From Petrolisthes cinctipes (Eukaryota > Arthropoda > Malacostraca > Decapoda > Porcellanidae), in assembly GCA_033782935.1 (NCBI GenBank), contig JAWQEG010000488.1, positions 744,001-808,000 on the forward strand: a stretch of 64,000 nucleotides of DNA, read 5' to 3'. The notes under the pieces were generated by a model. It worked only from the letters and a program-made list of their open reading frames with translations. It searched no databases and was not told the origin of the DNA. Both the position numbers and the translations under genes were made by a program. Positions within the stretch are counted from its first letter, which is position 1, and every line of letters starts with the position of its first letter. Shown piece after piece: positions 9,801-23,400 of this stretch.

Positions 9801-12800
9801 ATAGGCTAAAAACATGCTAAAAATCGACATTTTAGGTGCCAAAAAATCGATATCTCAAATTCAGTCCCAAAACACCCGAAAATTCGATATTTAGAGGTAA
9901 CAGAAGGAATCTGTACATGCCTACTCCGTGTTATTGTATTTTCAAAATACAGGCCAAAAACATACTGAAAATCGATCTTTTAGGTGCCCAAAAGTCGATA
10001 TGTGCATGCATCTTCTGTACCCGTTTATATCTCAAATTCTGGCCCTAAACACCCGAAAATTCAATATTTTGGGGTCCCAGAAGCGATCTGTACATGCCTA
10101 CTCTGTGTTAGAGTATTTTCAAAATTCAGGCGCAAAACATGCTGAAAATCGATATTTTTGGTGCCCAAAGTCAATATGTGCATGTATCTTCTGTACCCGT
10201 TTATATCTCAAATTCAGGCTCAAAACACCCGAAAATTCAATATTTTGGGGTCCCAGAAGCAATCTGTACAGTGCTAGAATATTTTCAAAATATAGGCTAA
10301 AAACATGCTAAAAATCGATCTTTTAGGTGCCAAAAAGTCGATATATCAAATTCAGTCCCAAAACACCCGAAAATTCGATATTTAGGGGTCCCAGAAGCGA
10401 TCATTACTCCGTGTTAGAGTATTTTCAAAATACATGCTCAAAACATACTGAAAATCGATCTTTTAGGTGCACAAAAGTCGATATGTGCATGCATCTTCAG
10501 TACCCGTTTATATCTCAAATTCAGGCTCAAAACACCCGAAAATTCAATATTTTGGGGTCCCAGAAGCAATCTGTGCATGCCTACTCAGTGTTAGAGTATT
10601 TTCAAAATACAGGCCCAAAACATGCTGAAAATCGATATTTTAGATGCCCAAAGTCAATATGTGCATGTATCTTCTGTACCCGTTTATATCTCAAATTCAG
10701 GCTCAAAACACCCGAAAATTCAATATTTTGGGGTCCCAGAAGCAATCTGTACATGCCTACACAGTGCTAAAATATTTTCAAAATATAGGCTAAAAACATG
10801 CTAAAAATCGACATTTTAGGTGCCAAAAAAACGATATCTCAAATTCAGTCCCAAAACACCCGAAAATTCGATATTTAGAGGTAACAGAAGGAATCTGTAC
10901 ATGCCTACTCCGTGTTAGAGTATTTTCAAAATACAGGCCAAAAACATACTGAAAATCGATCTTTTAGGTGCCCAAAAGTCGATATGTGCATGCATCTTCT
11001 GTACCCGTTTATATCTCAAATTCTGGCCCTAAACACCCGAAAATTCGATATTTTGGGGTCCCAGAAGCGATCTGTACATGCCTACTCCGTGTTAGAGTAT
11101 TTCCAAAATTCAGGCCCAAAACATGCTGAAAATCGATATTTTTGGTGCCCAAAGTCAATATGTGCATGTATCTTCTGTACCCGTTTATATCTCAAATTCA
11201 GGCTCAAAACACCCGAAAATTCAATATTTTCGAGTCCCAGAAGCAATCTGTACATGCCTACTCAGTGCTAGAATATTTTCAAAATATAGGCTAAAAACAT
11301 GCTAAAAATCGATCTTTTAGGTGCCAAAAAGTCGATATATCAAATTCAGTCCCAAAACACCCGAAAATTCGATATTTAGAGGTCCCAGAAGCGAACTTTA
11401 CTCCGTGTTAGAGTATTTTCAAAATACATGCTCAAAACATACTGAAAATAGATCTTTTAGGTGCACAAAAGTCGATATGTGCATGTATCTTCTGTTCTTG
11501 TTTATATCTCAATTTCAGGCTTAAAACACCCGAAAATTCAATATTTTGGGGTCCCAGAAGCAATCTGTACATGCCTACTCAGTGCTAGAATATTTTCAAA
11601 ACATAGGCTAAAAACATGCTAAAAATTGATCTTTTAGGTGCCAAAAAGTCGATATCTCAAATTCAGTCCCAAAACACCCGAAAATTCGATATTTAGGGGT
11701 CCCAGAAACGATCTGTACATGCCTACTCCGTGTTAGAGTATTTTCAAAATACATGCTCAAAACATACTGAAAATCGATCTTTTAGGTGCACAAAAGTCGA
11801 TATGTGCATGCATCTTCAGTACCCGTTTATATCTCAAATTCAGGCTCAAAACACCCGAAAATTCAATATTTTGATGTCCCAGAAGCAATCTGTACATGCT
11901 TACTCTGTGCTAGAGTATTTTCAAAATACAGGCCAAAAACATATTGAAAATCGATCTTTTAGGTGCCCAAAAGTCGATATGTGCATGCATCTTCTGTACC
12001 CGTTTATATCTCAAATTCTGGCCCTAAACACCCGAAAATTCGATATTTTGGGGTCCCAGAAGCGATCTGTACATGCCTACTCCGTGTTAGAGTATTTTCA
12101 AAATTCAGGCCCAAACCATGCTGAAAATCGATATTTTTGGTGGCCAAAGTCAATATGTGCATGTATCTTCTGTACCCGTTTATATCTCAAATTCAGGCTC
12201 AAAACACCCGAAAATTCAATATTTTGGAGTCCCAGAAGCAATCTGTACATGCCTACTCAGTGCTAGAATATTTTCAAAATATAGGCTAAAAACATGCTAA
12301 AAATCGATCTTTTAGGTGCCAAAAAGTCGATATATCAAATTCAGTCCCAAAACACCCGAAAATTCGATATTTAGGGGTCCCAGAAGCGATCTTTACTCCG
12401 TGTTAGAGTATTTTCAAAATACATGCTTAAAACATACTGAAAATCGATCTTTTAGGTGCACAAAAGTCGATATGTGCATGCATCTTCTGTACCTGTTTAT
12501 ATCTCAAATTCAGGCTCAAAACACCCGAAAATTCAATATTTTGGGGTCCCAGAAGCAATCTGTACATGCCTACTCAGTGCTAGAATATTTTCAAAATATA
12601 GGCTAAAAACATGCTAAAAATCGATCTTTTAGGTGCCAAAAAGTCGATATCTCAAATTCAGTCCCAGAACACCCAAAAATTCGATATTTAGGGGTCCCAG
12701 AAGCGATCTGTACATGCCTACTCCGTGTTAGAGTATTTTCAAAATACATGCTCAAAACATACTGAAAATCGATCTTTTAGGTGCACAAAAGTCGATATGT

Positions 12801-12882
12801 GCATGCATCTTCAGTACCCGTTTATATCTCAAATTCAGGTTCAAAACACCCGAAAATTCAATATTTTGGGGTCCCAGAAGCA
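6262..12882 (+). repeat. Super-repeat copy 1 (6621 bp)
   Basis: From 6262 the sequence recurs at +6621 with few changes. Shared rare variants include CAAAATAAAGGCC (6295 and 12916), AAAGTCATAATGTG, CCAAGGTCAATATG, CTGTAAAGTGC and TGCTAAAATTGGTC (near 8335 and 14956). Immediately left of 6262 the two places differ (AGAAGGT against AGAAGCA), which fixes the junction to within a few bases. The block contains two 984-bp HORs (8991-10958) and several chimeric monomers. The +6621 match holds to about 12140. Confidence 0.85.
8991..10958 (+). repeat. Two tandem copies of the 984-bp HOR variant
   Basis: Order A2-B2'-C2'-A1-B1-C1 with starts 8991, 9168, 9334, 9474, 9651 and 9827; the second copy starts at 9975. 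The 18 bp missing against 1002 are accounted for by 10 bp in B2' (CTGTACAGTGCTAG) and 8 bp in C2'. Both copies carry GATCATTACTCC at the C2' deletion, AATCTGTGCATGCC, and AGAGGTAACAGAAGG in C1, so they are recent duplicates. The first has CAATTTGTGC at 9672 where the second has CAATATGTGC. Confidence 0.88.
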
Positions 12883-15800
12883 ATCTGTACATGCCTACTC
12901 CGTGTTAGAGTATTTTCAAAATAAAGGCCAAAAACATACTGAAAATCGATCTTTTAGGTGCACAAAAGTCGATATGTGCATGCATCTTCTGTACCCGTTT
13001 ATATCTCAAATTCTGGCCCTAAACACCCGAAAACTCGATATTTTGGGGTCCCAGAAGCGATCTGTACATGCCTACTCCGTGTTAGAGTATTTTCAAAATT
13101 CAGGCCCAAAACATGCTGAAAATCGATATTTTTGGTGCCCAAAGTCATAATGTGCATGTATCTTCTGTACCCGTTTATATCTCAAATTCAGGCTCAAAAC
13201 ACCCGAAAATTCAATATTTTGGGATCCCAGAAGCAATCTGTACATGCCTACTCAGTGCTAGAATATTTTCAAAATATAGGCTAAAAACATGCTAAAAATC
13301 GATCTTTTAGGTGCCAAAAAGTCGATATCTCAAATTCAGTCCCAAAACACCCGAAAATTCAATATTTAGGGGTCCCAGAAGCGATCTGTACATGCCTACT
13401 CCGTGTTAGAGTATTTTCAAAATACATGCTCAAAACATACTGAAAATCGATCTTTTAGGTGCACAAAAGTCGATATGTGCATGCATCTTCAGTACCCGTT
13501 TATATCTCAAATTCAGGTTCAAAACACCCGAAAATTCAATATTTTGGGGTCCCAGAAGCAATCTGTACATGCCTACTCCGTGTTAGAGTATTTTCAATAT
13601 ACAGGCCAAAAACCTACTGAAAATCGATCTTTTAGGTGCCCAAAAGTCGATATGTGCATGTATCTTCTGTACCCGTTTATATCTCAAATTCAGGCTCAAA
13701 ACACCTGAAAATTCAATATTTTGGGGTCCCAGAAGCAATCTGTACATGCCTACACAGTGTTAGAGTATTTTCAAAATACAGGCCCAAAACATGCTGAAAA
13801 TCGATATTTTAGATGCCCAAGGTCAATATGTGCATGTATCTTCTGTACCCGTTTATATCTCAAATTCAGGCTTAAAACACACGAAAATTCAATATTTTGG
13901 GGTCCCAGAAGCAATCTGTACATGCCTACACAGTGCTAGAATATTTTCAAAATATAGGCTAAAAACATGCTAAAAATCGACATTTTAGGTGCCAAAAAAT
14001 CGATATCTCAAATTCAGTCCCAAAACACCCGAAAATTCGATATTTAGAGGTCCCAGAAGGTATCTGTACATGCCTACTCCGTGTTAGAGTATTTTCAAAA
14101 TACATGCCCAAAACATGCTGAAAATCGATATTTTAGATGCCCAAAGTCAATATGTGCATGTATCTTCTGTACCCGTTTATATCTCAAATTCAGGCTCAAA
14201 ACAAACGAAAATTCAATATTTTGGGGTCCCAGAAGCAATCTGTACATGCCTACTCCGTGTTAGAGTATTTTCAATATACAGGCCAAAAACCTACTGAAAA
14301 TCGATCTTTTAGGTGCCCAAAAGTCGATATGTGCATGCATCTTCTGTACCCATTTATATCTCAAATTCTGGCCCTAAACACCCGAAAATTCAATATTTTG
14401 GGGTCCCAGAAGCGATCTGTACATGCCTCCTCAGTGCTAGAATATTTTCAAAATATAGGCTAAAAACATGCTAAAAATCGATCTTTTAGGTGCCCAAAGT
14501 CAATATGTGCATGTATCTTCTGTACCCGTTTATATCTCAAATTCAGGCTCAAAACGCCCGAAAATTCAATATTTTGGGGTCCCAGAAGCAATCTGTAAAG
14601 TGCTAGAATATTTTCAAAATATAGGCTAAAAACATGCTAAAAATCGATCTTTTAGGTGCCAAAAAGTCGATATCTCAAATTCAGTCCCAAAACACCCGAA
14701 AATTCGATATTTAGGGGTCCCAGAAGCGATCTTTACTCCGTGTTAGAGTATTTTCAAAATACATGCTCAAAACATACTGAAAATCGATCTTTTAGGTGCA
14801 CAAAAGTCGATATGTGCATGCATCTTCTGTACCTGTTTATATCTCAAATTCAGGCTCAAAACACCCGAAAATTCAATATTTTGGGGTCCCAGAAGCAATC
14901 TGTACATGCCTAATCAGTGCTAGAATATTTTCAAAATATAGGCTAAAAACATGCTAAAATTGGTCTTTTAGGTGCCAAACAGTCGATATCTCAAATTCAG
15001 TCCCAAAACACCCGAAAAATCAATATTTAGGGGTCCCAGAAGCGATCTGTACATGCCTACTCCGTGTTAGAGTATTTTCAAAATACATGCTCAAAACATA
15101 CTGAAAATCGATCTTTTAGGTGCACAAAAGTCGATATGTGCATGCATCTTCAGTACCCGTTTATACCTCAAATTCAGGCTTAAAACACCCGAAAATTCAA
15201 TATTTTGGGGTCCCAGAAGCAATCTGTACATGCCTACTCAGTGTTAGAGTATTTTCAAAATACAGGCCCAAAACATGCTGAAAATCGATATTTTAGATGC
15301 CCAAAGTCAATATGTGCATGCATCTTCTGTACCCGTTTATATCTCAAATTCAGGCTCAAAACACCCGAAAATTCAATATTTTGGGGTCCCAGAAGCAATC
15401 TGTACATGCCTACACAGTGCTAGAATATTTTCAAAATATAGGCTAAAAACATGCTAAAAATCGACATTTTAGGTGCCAAAAAATCGATATCTCAAATTCA
15501 GTCCCAAAACACCCGAAAATTCGATATTTAGAGGTCCCAGAAGGTATCTGTACATGCCTACTCCGTGTTAGAGTATTTTCAAAATACAGGCCAAAAACAT
15601 ACTGAAAATCGATCTTTTAGGTGCCCAAAAGTCGATATGTGCATGCATCTTCTGTACCCGTTTATATCTCAAATTCTGGCCCTAAACACCCGAAAATTCG
15701 ATATTTTGGGGTCCCAGAATCGATCTGTACATGCCTACTCCGTGTTAGAGTATTTTCAAAATTCAGGCGCAAAACATGCTGAAAATCGATATTTTTGGTG

Positions 15801-18800
15801 CCCAAAGTCAATATGTGCATGTATCTTCTGTACCCGTTTATATCTCAAATTCAGGCTCAAAACACCCGAAAATTCAATATTTTGGGGTCCCAGAAGCAAT
15901 CTGTACAGTGCTAGAATATTTTCAAAATATAGGCTAAAAACATGCTAAAAATCGATCTTTTAGGTGCCAAAAAGTCGATATATCAAATTCAGTCCCAAAA
16001 CACCCGAAAATTCGATATTTAGGGGTCCCAGAAGCGATCATTACTCCGTGTTAGAGTATTTTCAAAATACATGCTCAAAACATACTGAAAATCGATCTTT
16101 TAGGTGCACAAAAGTCGATATGTGCATGCATCTTCAGTACCCGTTTATATCTCAAATTCAGGCTCAAAACACCCGAAAATTCAATATTTTGGGGTCCCAG
16201 AAGCAATCTGTGCATGCCTACTCAGTGTTAGAGTATTTTCAAAATACAGGCCCAAAACATGCTGAAAATCGATATTTTAGATGCCCAAAGTCAATATGTG
16301 CATGTATCTTCTGTACCCGTTTATATCTCAAATTCAGGCTCAAAACACCCGAAAATTCAATATTTTGGGGTCCCAGAAGCAATCTGTACATGCCTACACA
16401 GTGCTAAAATATTTTCAAAATATAGGCTAAAAACATGCTAAAAATCGACATTTTAGGTGCCAAAAAATCGATATCTCAAATTCAGTCCCAAAACACCCGA
16501 AAATTCGATATTTAGAGGTAACAGAAGGAATCTGTACATGCCTACTCCGTGTTAGAGTATTTTCAAAATACAGGCCAAAAACATACTGAAAATCGATCTT
16601 TTAGGTGCCCAAAAGTCGATATGTGCATGCATCTTCTGTACCCGTTTATATCTCAAATTCTGGCCCTAAACACCCGAAAATTCAATATTTTGGGGTCCCA
16701 GAAGCGATCTGTACATGCCTACTCTGTGTTAGAGTATTTTCAAAATTCAGGCGCAAAACATGCTGAAAATCGATATTTTTGGTGCCCAAAGTCAATATGT
16801 GCATGTATCTTCTGTACCCGTTTATATCTCAAATTCAGGCTCAAAACACCCGAAAATTCAATATTTTGGGGTCCCAGAAGCAATCTGTACAGTGCTAGAA
16901 TATTTTCAAAATATAGGCTAAAAACATGCTAAAAATCGATCTTTTAGGTGCCAAAAAGTCGATATATCAAATTCAGTCCCAAAACACCCGAAAATTCGAT
17001 ATTTAGGGGTCCCAGAAGCGATCATTACTCCGTGTTAGAGTATTTTCAAAATACATGCTCAAAACATACTGAAAATCGATCTTTTAGGTGCACAAAAGTC
17101 GATATGTGCATGCATCTTCAGTACCCGTTTATATCTCAAATTCAGGCTCAAAACACCCGAAAATTCAATATTTTGGGGTCCCAGAAGCAATCTGTGCATG
17201 CCTACTCAGTGTTAGAGTATTTTCAAAATACAGGCCCAAAACATGCTGAAAATCGATATTTTAGATGCCCAAAGTCAATATGTGCATGTATCTTCTGTAC
17301 CCGTTTATATCTCAAATTCAGGCTCAAAACACCCGAAAATTCAATATTTTGGGGTCCCAGAAGCAATCTGTACATGCCTACACAGTGCTAAAATATTTTC
17401 AAAATATAGGCTAAAAACATGCTAAAAATCGACATTTTAGGTGCCAAAAAAACGATATCTCAAATTCAGTCCCAAAACACCCGAAAATTCGATATTTAGA
17501 GGTAACAGAAGGAATCTGTACATGCCTACTCCGTGTTAGAGTATTTTCAAAATACAGGCCAAAAACATACTGAAAATCGATCTTTTAGGTGCCCAAAAGT
17601 CGATATGTGCATGCATCTTCTGTACCCGTTTATATCTCAAATTCTGGCCCTAAACACCCGAAAATTCGATATTTTGGGGTCCCAGAAGCGATCTGTACAT
17701 GCCTACTCCGTGTTAGAGTATTTCCAAAATTCAGGCCCAAAACATGCTGAAAATCGATATTTTTGGTGCCCAAAGTCAATATGTGCATGTATCTTCTGTA
17801 CCCGTTTATATCTCAAATTCAGGCTCAAAACACCCGAAAATTCAATATTTTCGAGTCCCAGAAGCAATCTGTACATGCCTACTCAGTGCTAGAATATTTT
17901 CAAAATATAGGCTAAAAACATGCTAAAAATCGATCTTTTAGGTGCCAAAAAGTCGATATATCAAATTCAGTCCCAAAACACCCGAAAATTCGATATTTAG
18001 AGGTCCCAGAAGCGAACTTTACTCCGTGTTAGAGTATTTTCAAAATACATGCTCAAAACATACTGAAAATAGATCTTTTAGGTGCACAAAAGTCGATATG
18101 TGCATGTATCTTCTGTTCTTGTTTATATCTCAATTTCAGGCTTAAAACACCCGAAAATTCAATATTTTGGGGTCCCAGAAGCAATCTGTACATGCCTACT
18201 CAGTGCTAGAATATTTTCAAAACATAGGCTAAAAACATGCTAAAAATCGATCTTTTAGGTGCCAAAAAGTCGATATCTCAAATTCAGTCCCAAAACACCC
18301 GAAAATTCGATATTTAGGGGTCCCAGAAGCGATCTGTACATGCCTACTCCGTGTTAGAGTATTTTCAAAATACATGCTCAAAACATACTGAAAATCGATC
18401 TTTTAGGTGCACAAAAGTCGATATGTGCATGCATCTTCAGTACCCGTTTATATCTCAAATTCAGGCTCAAAACACGCGAAAATTCAATATTTTGATGTCC
18501 CAGAAGCAATCTGTACATGCTTACTCTGTGCTAGAGTATTTTCAAAATACAGGCCAAAAACATATTGAAAATCGATCTTTTAGGTGCCCAAAAGTCGATA
18601 TGTGCATGCATCTTCTGTACCCGTTTATATCTCAAATTCTGGCCCTAAACACCCGAAAATTCGATATTTTGGGGTCCCAGAAGCGATCTGTACATGCCTA
18701 CTCCGTGTTAGAGTATTTTCAAAATTCAGGCCCAAACCATGCTGAAAATCGATATTTTTGGTGCCCAAAGTCAATATGTGCATGTATCTTCTGTACCCGT

Positions 18801-20487
18801 TTATATCTCAAATTCAGGCTCAAAACACCCGAAAATTCAATATTTTGGGGTCCCAGAAGCAATCTGTACAGTGCTAGAATATTTTCAAAATATAGGCTAA
18901 AAACATGCTAAAAATCGATCTTTTAGGTGCCAAAAAGTCGATATATCAAATTCAGTCCCAAAACACCCGAAAATTTGATATTTAGGGGTCCCAGAAGCGA
19001 TCTTTACTCCGTGTTAGAGTATTTTCAAAATACATGCTCAAAACATAATGAAAATCGATCTTTTAGGTGCACAAAAGTCGATATGTGCATGCATCTTCAG
19101 TACCCGTTTATATCTCAAATTCAGGCTCAAAACACCCGAAAATTCAATATTTTGGGGTCCCAGAAGCAATCTGTGCATGCCTACTCAGTGTTAGAGTATT
19201 TTCAAAATACAGGCCCAAAACATGCTGAAAATCGATATTTTAGATGCCCAAAGTCAATATGTGCATGTATCTTCTGTACCCGTTTATATCTCAAATTCAG
19301 GCTCAAAACACCCGAAAATTCAATATTTTGGGGTCCCAGAAGCAATCTGTACATGCCTACACAGTGCTAAAATATTTTCAAAATATAGGCTAAAAACATG
19401 CTAAAAATCGACATTTTAGGTGCCAAAAAATCGATATCTCAAATTCAGTCCCAAAACACCCGAAAATTCGATATTTAGAGGTCCCAGAAGGAATCTGTAC
19501 ATGCCTACTCCGTGTTAGAGTATTTTCAAAATACAGGCCAAAAACATACTGATAATCGATCTTTTAGGTGCCCAAAAGTCGATATGTGCATGCATCTTCT
19601 GTACCCGTTTATATCTCAAATTCTGGCCCTAAACACCCGAAAATTCGATATTTTGGGGTCCCAGAAGCGATCTGTACATGCCTACTCTGTGTTAGAGTAT
19701 TTTCAAAATTCAGGCCCAAAACATGCTGAAAATCGATATTTTTGGTGCCCAAAGTCAATATGTGCATGTATCTTCTGTACCCGTTTATATCTCAAATTCA
19801 GGCTCAAAACACCCGAAAATTCAATATTTTGGAGTCCCAGAAGCAATCTGTACATGCCTACTCAGTGCTAGAATATTTTCAAAATATAGGCTAAAAACAT
19901 GCTAAAAATCGATCTTTTAGGTGCCAAAAAGTCGATATATCAAATTCAGTCCCAAAACACCCGAAAATTCGATATTTAGGGGTCCCAGAAGCGATCTTTA
20001 CTCCGTGTTAGAGTATTTTCAAAATACATGCTTAAAACATACTGAAAATCGATCTTTTAGGTGCACAAAAGTCGATATGTGCATGCATCTTCTGTACCTG
20101 TTTATATCTCAAATTCAGGCTCAAAACACCCGAAAATTCAATATTTTGGGGTCCCAGAAGCAATCTGTACATGCCTACTCAGTGCTAGAATATTTTCAAA
20201 ATATAGGCTAAAAACATGCTAAAAATCGATCTTTTAGGTGCCAAAAAGTCGATATCTCAAATTCAGTCCCAGAACACCCAAAAATTCGATATTTAGGGGT
20301 CCCAGAAGCGATCTGTACATGCCTACTCCGTGTTAGAGTATTTTCAAAATACATGCTCAAAACATACTGAAAATCGATCTTTTAGGTGCACAAAAGTCGA
20401 TATGTGCATGCATCTTCAGTACCCGTTTATATCTCAAATTCAGGTTCAAAACACCCGAAAATTCAATATTTTGGGGTCCCAGAAGCA
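12883..20487 (+). repeat. Super-repeat copy 2 (7605 bp, one extra 984-bp unit)
   Basis: Tandem copy of 6262-12882. It follows copy 1 at offset 6621 to about 18760, then at offset 7605 from about 19720 to 20487 (for example 12316 against 19921, and the rare TCCCAGAACACCC at 12663 and 20268). The difference is exactly 984 bp, one HOR unit, lying around 18.7-19.7 kb. Copy 2 therefore gained, or copy 1 lost, a whole HOR. Confidence 0.82.
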
Positions 20488-23400
20488 ATCTGTACATGCC
20501 TACTCAGTGTTAGAGTATTTTCAAAATACAGGCCAAAAAACATGCTGAAAATCGATATTTTAGATGCCCAAAGTCAATATGTGCATGTATCTTCTGTACC
20601 CGTTTATATCTCAAATTCAGTCTCAAAACACCCGAAAATTCAATATTTTGGGGTCCCAGAAGCAATCTGTACATGCCTACACAGTGTTAGAGTATTTTCA
20701 AAATACAGGCCCAAAACATGCTGAAAATCGATATTTTAGATGCCCAAGGTCAATATGTGCATGTATCTTCTGTACACGTTTATATCTCAAATTCAGGCTT
20801 AAAACACACGAAAATTCAATATTTTGGGGTCCCAGAAGCAATCTGTACATGCCTACACAGTGCTAGAATATTTTCAAAATATAGGCTAAAAACATGCTAA
20901 AAATCGACATTTTAGGTGCCAAAAAATCGATATCTCAAATTCAGTCCCAAAACACCCGAAAATTCGATATTTAGAGGTCCCAGAAGGTATCTGTACATGC
21001 CTACTCCGTGTTAGAGTATTTTCAAAATACATGCTCAAAACATACTGAAAATCGATCTTTTAGGTGCACAAAAGTCGATATGTGCATGCATCTTCAGTAC
21101 CCGTTTATATCTCAAATTCAGGCTCAAAACACCCGAAAATTCAATATTTTGGGGTCCCAGAAGCAATCTGTACATGCCTACTCAGTGTTAGAGTATTTTC
21201 AAAATACATGCCCAAAACATGCTGAAAATCGATATTTTAGATGCCCAAAGTCAATATGTGCATGTATCTTCTGTACCCGTTTATATCTCAAATTCAGGCT
21301 CAAAACACCCGAAAATTCAATATTTTGGGGTCCCAGAAGCAATCAGTACATGCCTACTCCGTGTTAGAGTATTTTCAATATACAGGCCAAAAACCTACTG
21401 AAAATCGATCTTTTAGGTGCCCAAAAGTCGATATGTGCATGCATCTTCTGTACCCGTTTATATCTCAAATTCTGGCCCTAAACACCCGAAAATTCAATAT
21501 TTTGGGGTCCCAGAAGCGATCTGTACATGCCTACTCAGTGCTAGAATATTTTCAAAATATAGGCTAATAACATGCTAAAAATCGATCTTTTAGGTGCCCA
21601 AAGTCAATATGTGCATGTATCTTCTGTACCCGTTTATATCTCAAATTCAGGCTCAAAACACCCGAAAATTCAATATTTTGGGGTCCCAGAAGCAATCTGT
21701 ACATGCCTACTCAGTGCTAGAATATTTTCAAAATATAGGCTAAAAACAAGCTAAAAATCGATCTTTTAGGTGCCAAAAAATCGATATTTAAAATTCAGTC
21801 CCAAACACCCGAAAATTCGATATGTAGGGGTCCCAGAAGCGATCTGTACATGCCTACACCGTGTTAGAGTATTTTCAAAATACATGCTCAAAACATACTG
21901 AAAATCGATCTTTTAGGTGCACAAAAGTCGATATGTGCATGCATCTTCAGTACCCGTTTATATCTCAAATTCAGGCTCAAAACACCCGAAAATTCAATAT
22001 TTTGGGGTCCCAGAAGCAATCTGTACATGCCTACTCAGTGTTAGAGTATTTTCAAAATACAGGCCCAAAACATGCTGAAAATCGATATTTTAGATGCCCA
22101 AAGTCAATATGTGCATGTATCTTCTGTACCCGTTTATATCTCAAATTCAGGCTTAAAACACCCGAAAATTCAATATTTTGGGGTCCCAGAAGCAATCTGT
22201 ACATGCCTACACAGTGCTAGAATATTTTCAAAGTATAGGCTAAAAACATGCTAAAAATCGATATTATAGGTGCCAAAAAATCGATATCTCAAATTCAGTC
22301 TCATAACACCCGAAAATTCGATATTTAGAGGTCTCAGAAGGTATCTGTACATGCCTACTCCGTGTTAGAGTATTTTCAAAATACAGGCCAAAAACATACT
22401 GAAAATCGATCTTTTAGGTGCCCAAAAGTCGATATGTGCATGCATCTTCTGTACCCATTTATATCTCAAATTCTGGCCTTAAACACCCGAAAATTCGATA
22501 TTTTGGGGTCCCAGAAGCGATCTGTACATGCCTACTCCGTGTTAGAGTATTTTCAAAATTCAGGCCCAAAACATGCTGAAAATCGATATTTTTGGTGCCC
22601 AAAGTCAATATGTGCATGTATCTTCTGTACCCGTTTATATCTCAAATTCAGGCTCAAAACACCCGAAAATTCAATATTTTGGGGTCCCAGAAGCAATCTG
22701 TAAAGTGCTAGAATATTTTCAAAATATAGGCTAAAAACATGCTAAAAATCGATCTTTTAGGTGCCAAAAAGTCGATATCTCAAATTCAGTCCCAAAACAC
22801 CCGAAAATTCGATATTTAGAGGTCCCAGAAGCGATCTGTACATGCCTACTCCGTGTTAGAGTATTTTCAAAATACATGCTCAAAACATACTGAAAATCGA
22901 TCTTTTAGGTGCACAAAAGTCGATATGTGCATGCATCTTCAGTACCCGTTTATATCTCAAATTCAGGCTTAAAACACCCGAAAATTCAATATTTTGGGGT
23001 CCCAGAAGCAATCTGTGCATGCCTACTCAGTGTTAGAGTATTTTCAAAATACAGGCCCAAAACATGCTGAAAATCGATATTTTAGATGCCCAAAGTCAAT
23101 ATGTGCATGTATCTTCTGTACCCGTTTATATCTCAAATTCAGGCTCAAAACACCCGAAAATTCAATATTTTGGGGTCCCAGAAGCAATCTGTACATGCCT
23201 ACACAGTGCTAAAATATTTTAAAAATATAGGCTAAAAACATGCTAAAAATCGACATTTTAGGTGCCAAAAAATCGATATCTCAAATTCAGTCCCAAAACA
23301 CCCGAAAATTCGATATTTAGAGGTCCCAGAAGGAATCTGTACATGCCTACTCCGTGTTAGAGTATTTTCAAAATACAGGCCAAAAACATACTGAAAATCG

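Noticed and set aside
18351..18911. Longest open frame (186 codons), with a similar one at 26651-27211 and dozens of 60-147 codons
   Set aside because: All are satellite. They begin at GTG or at internal ATGs, end in every trimer, and recur in step with the repeat. The stop-poor sequence and periods of 177 and 501 bp (multiples of three) explain them, while other duplications (3305, 1319, 2005 bp) ignore frame. The peptides show no recognisable domain.
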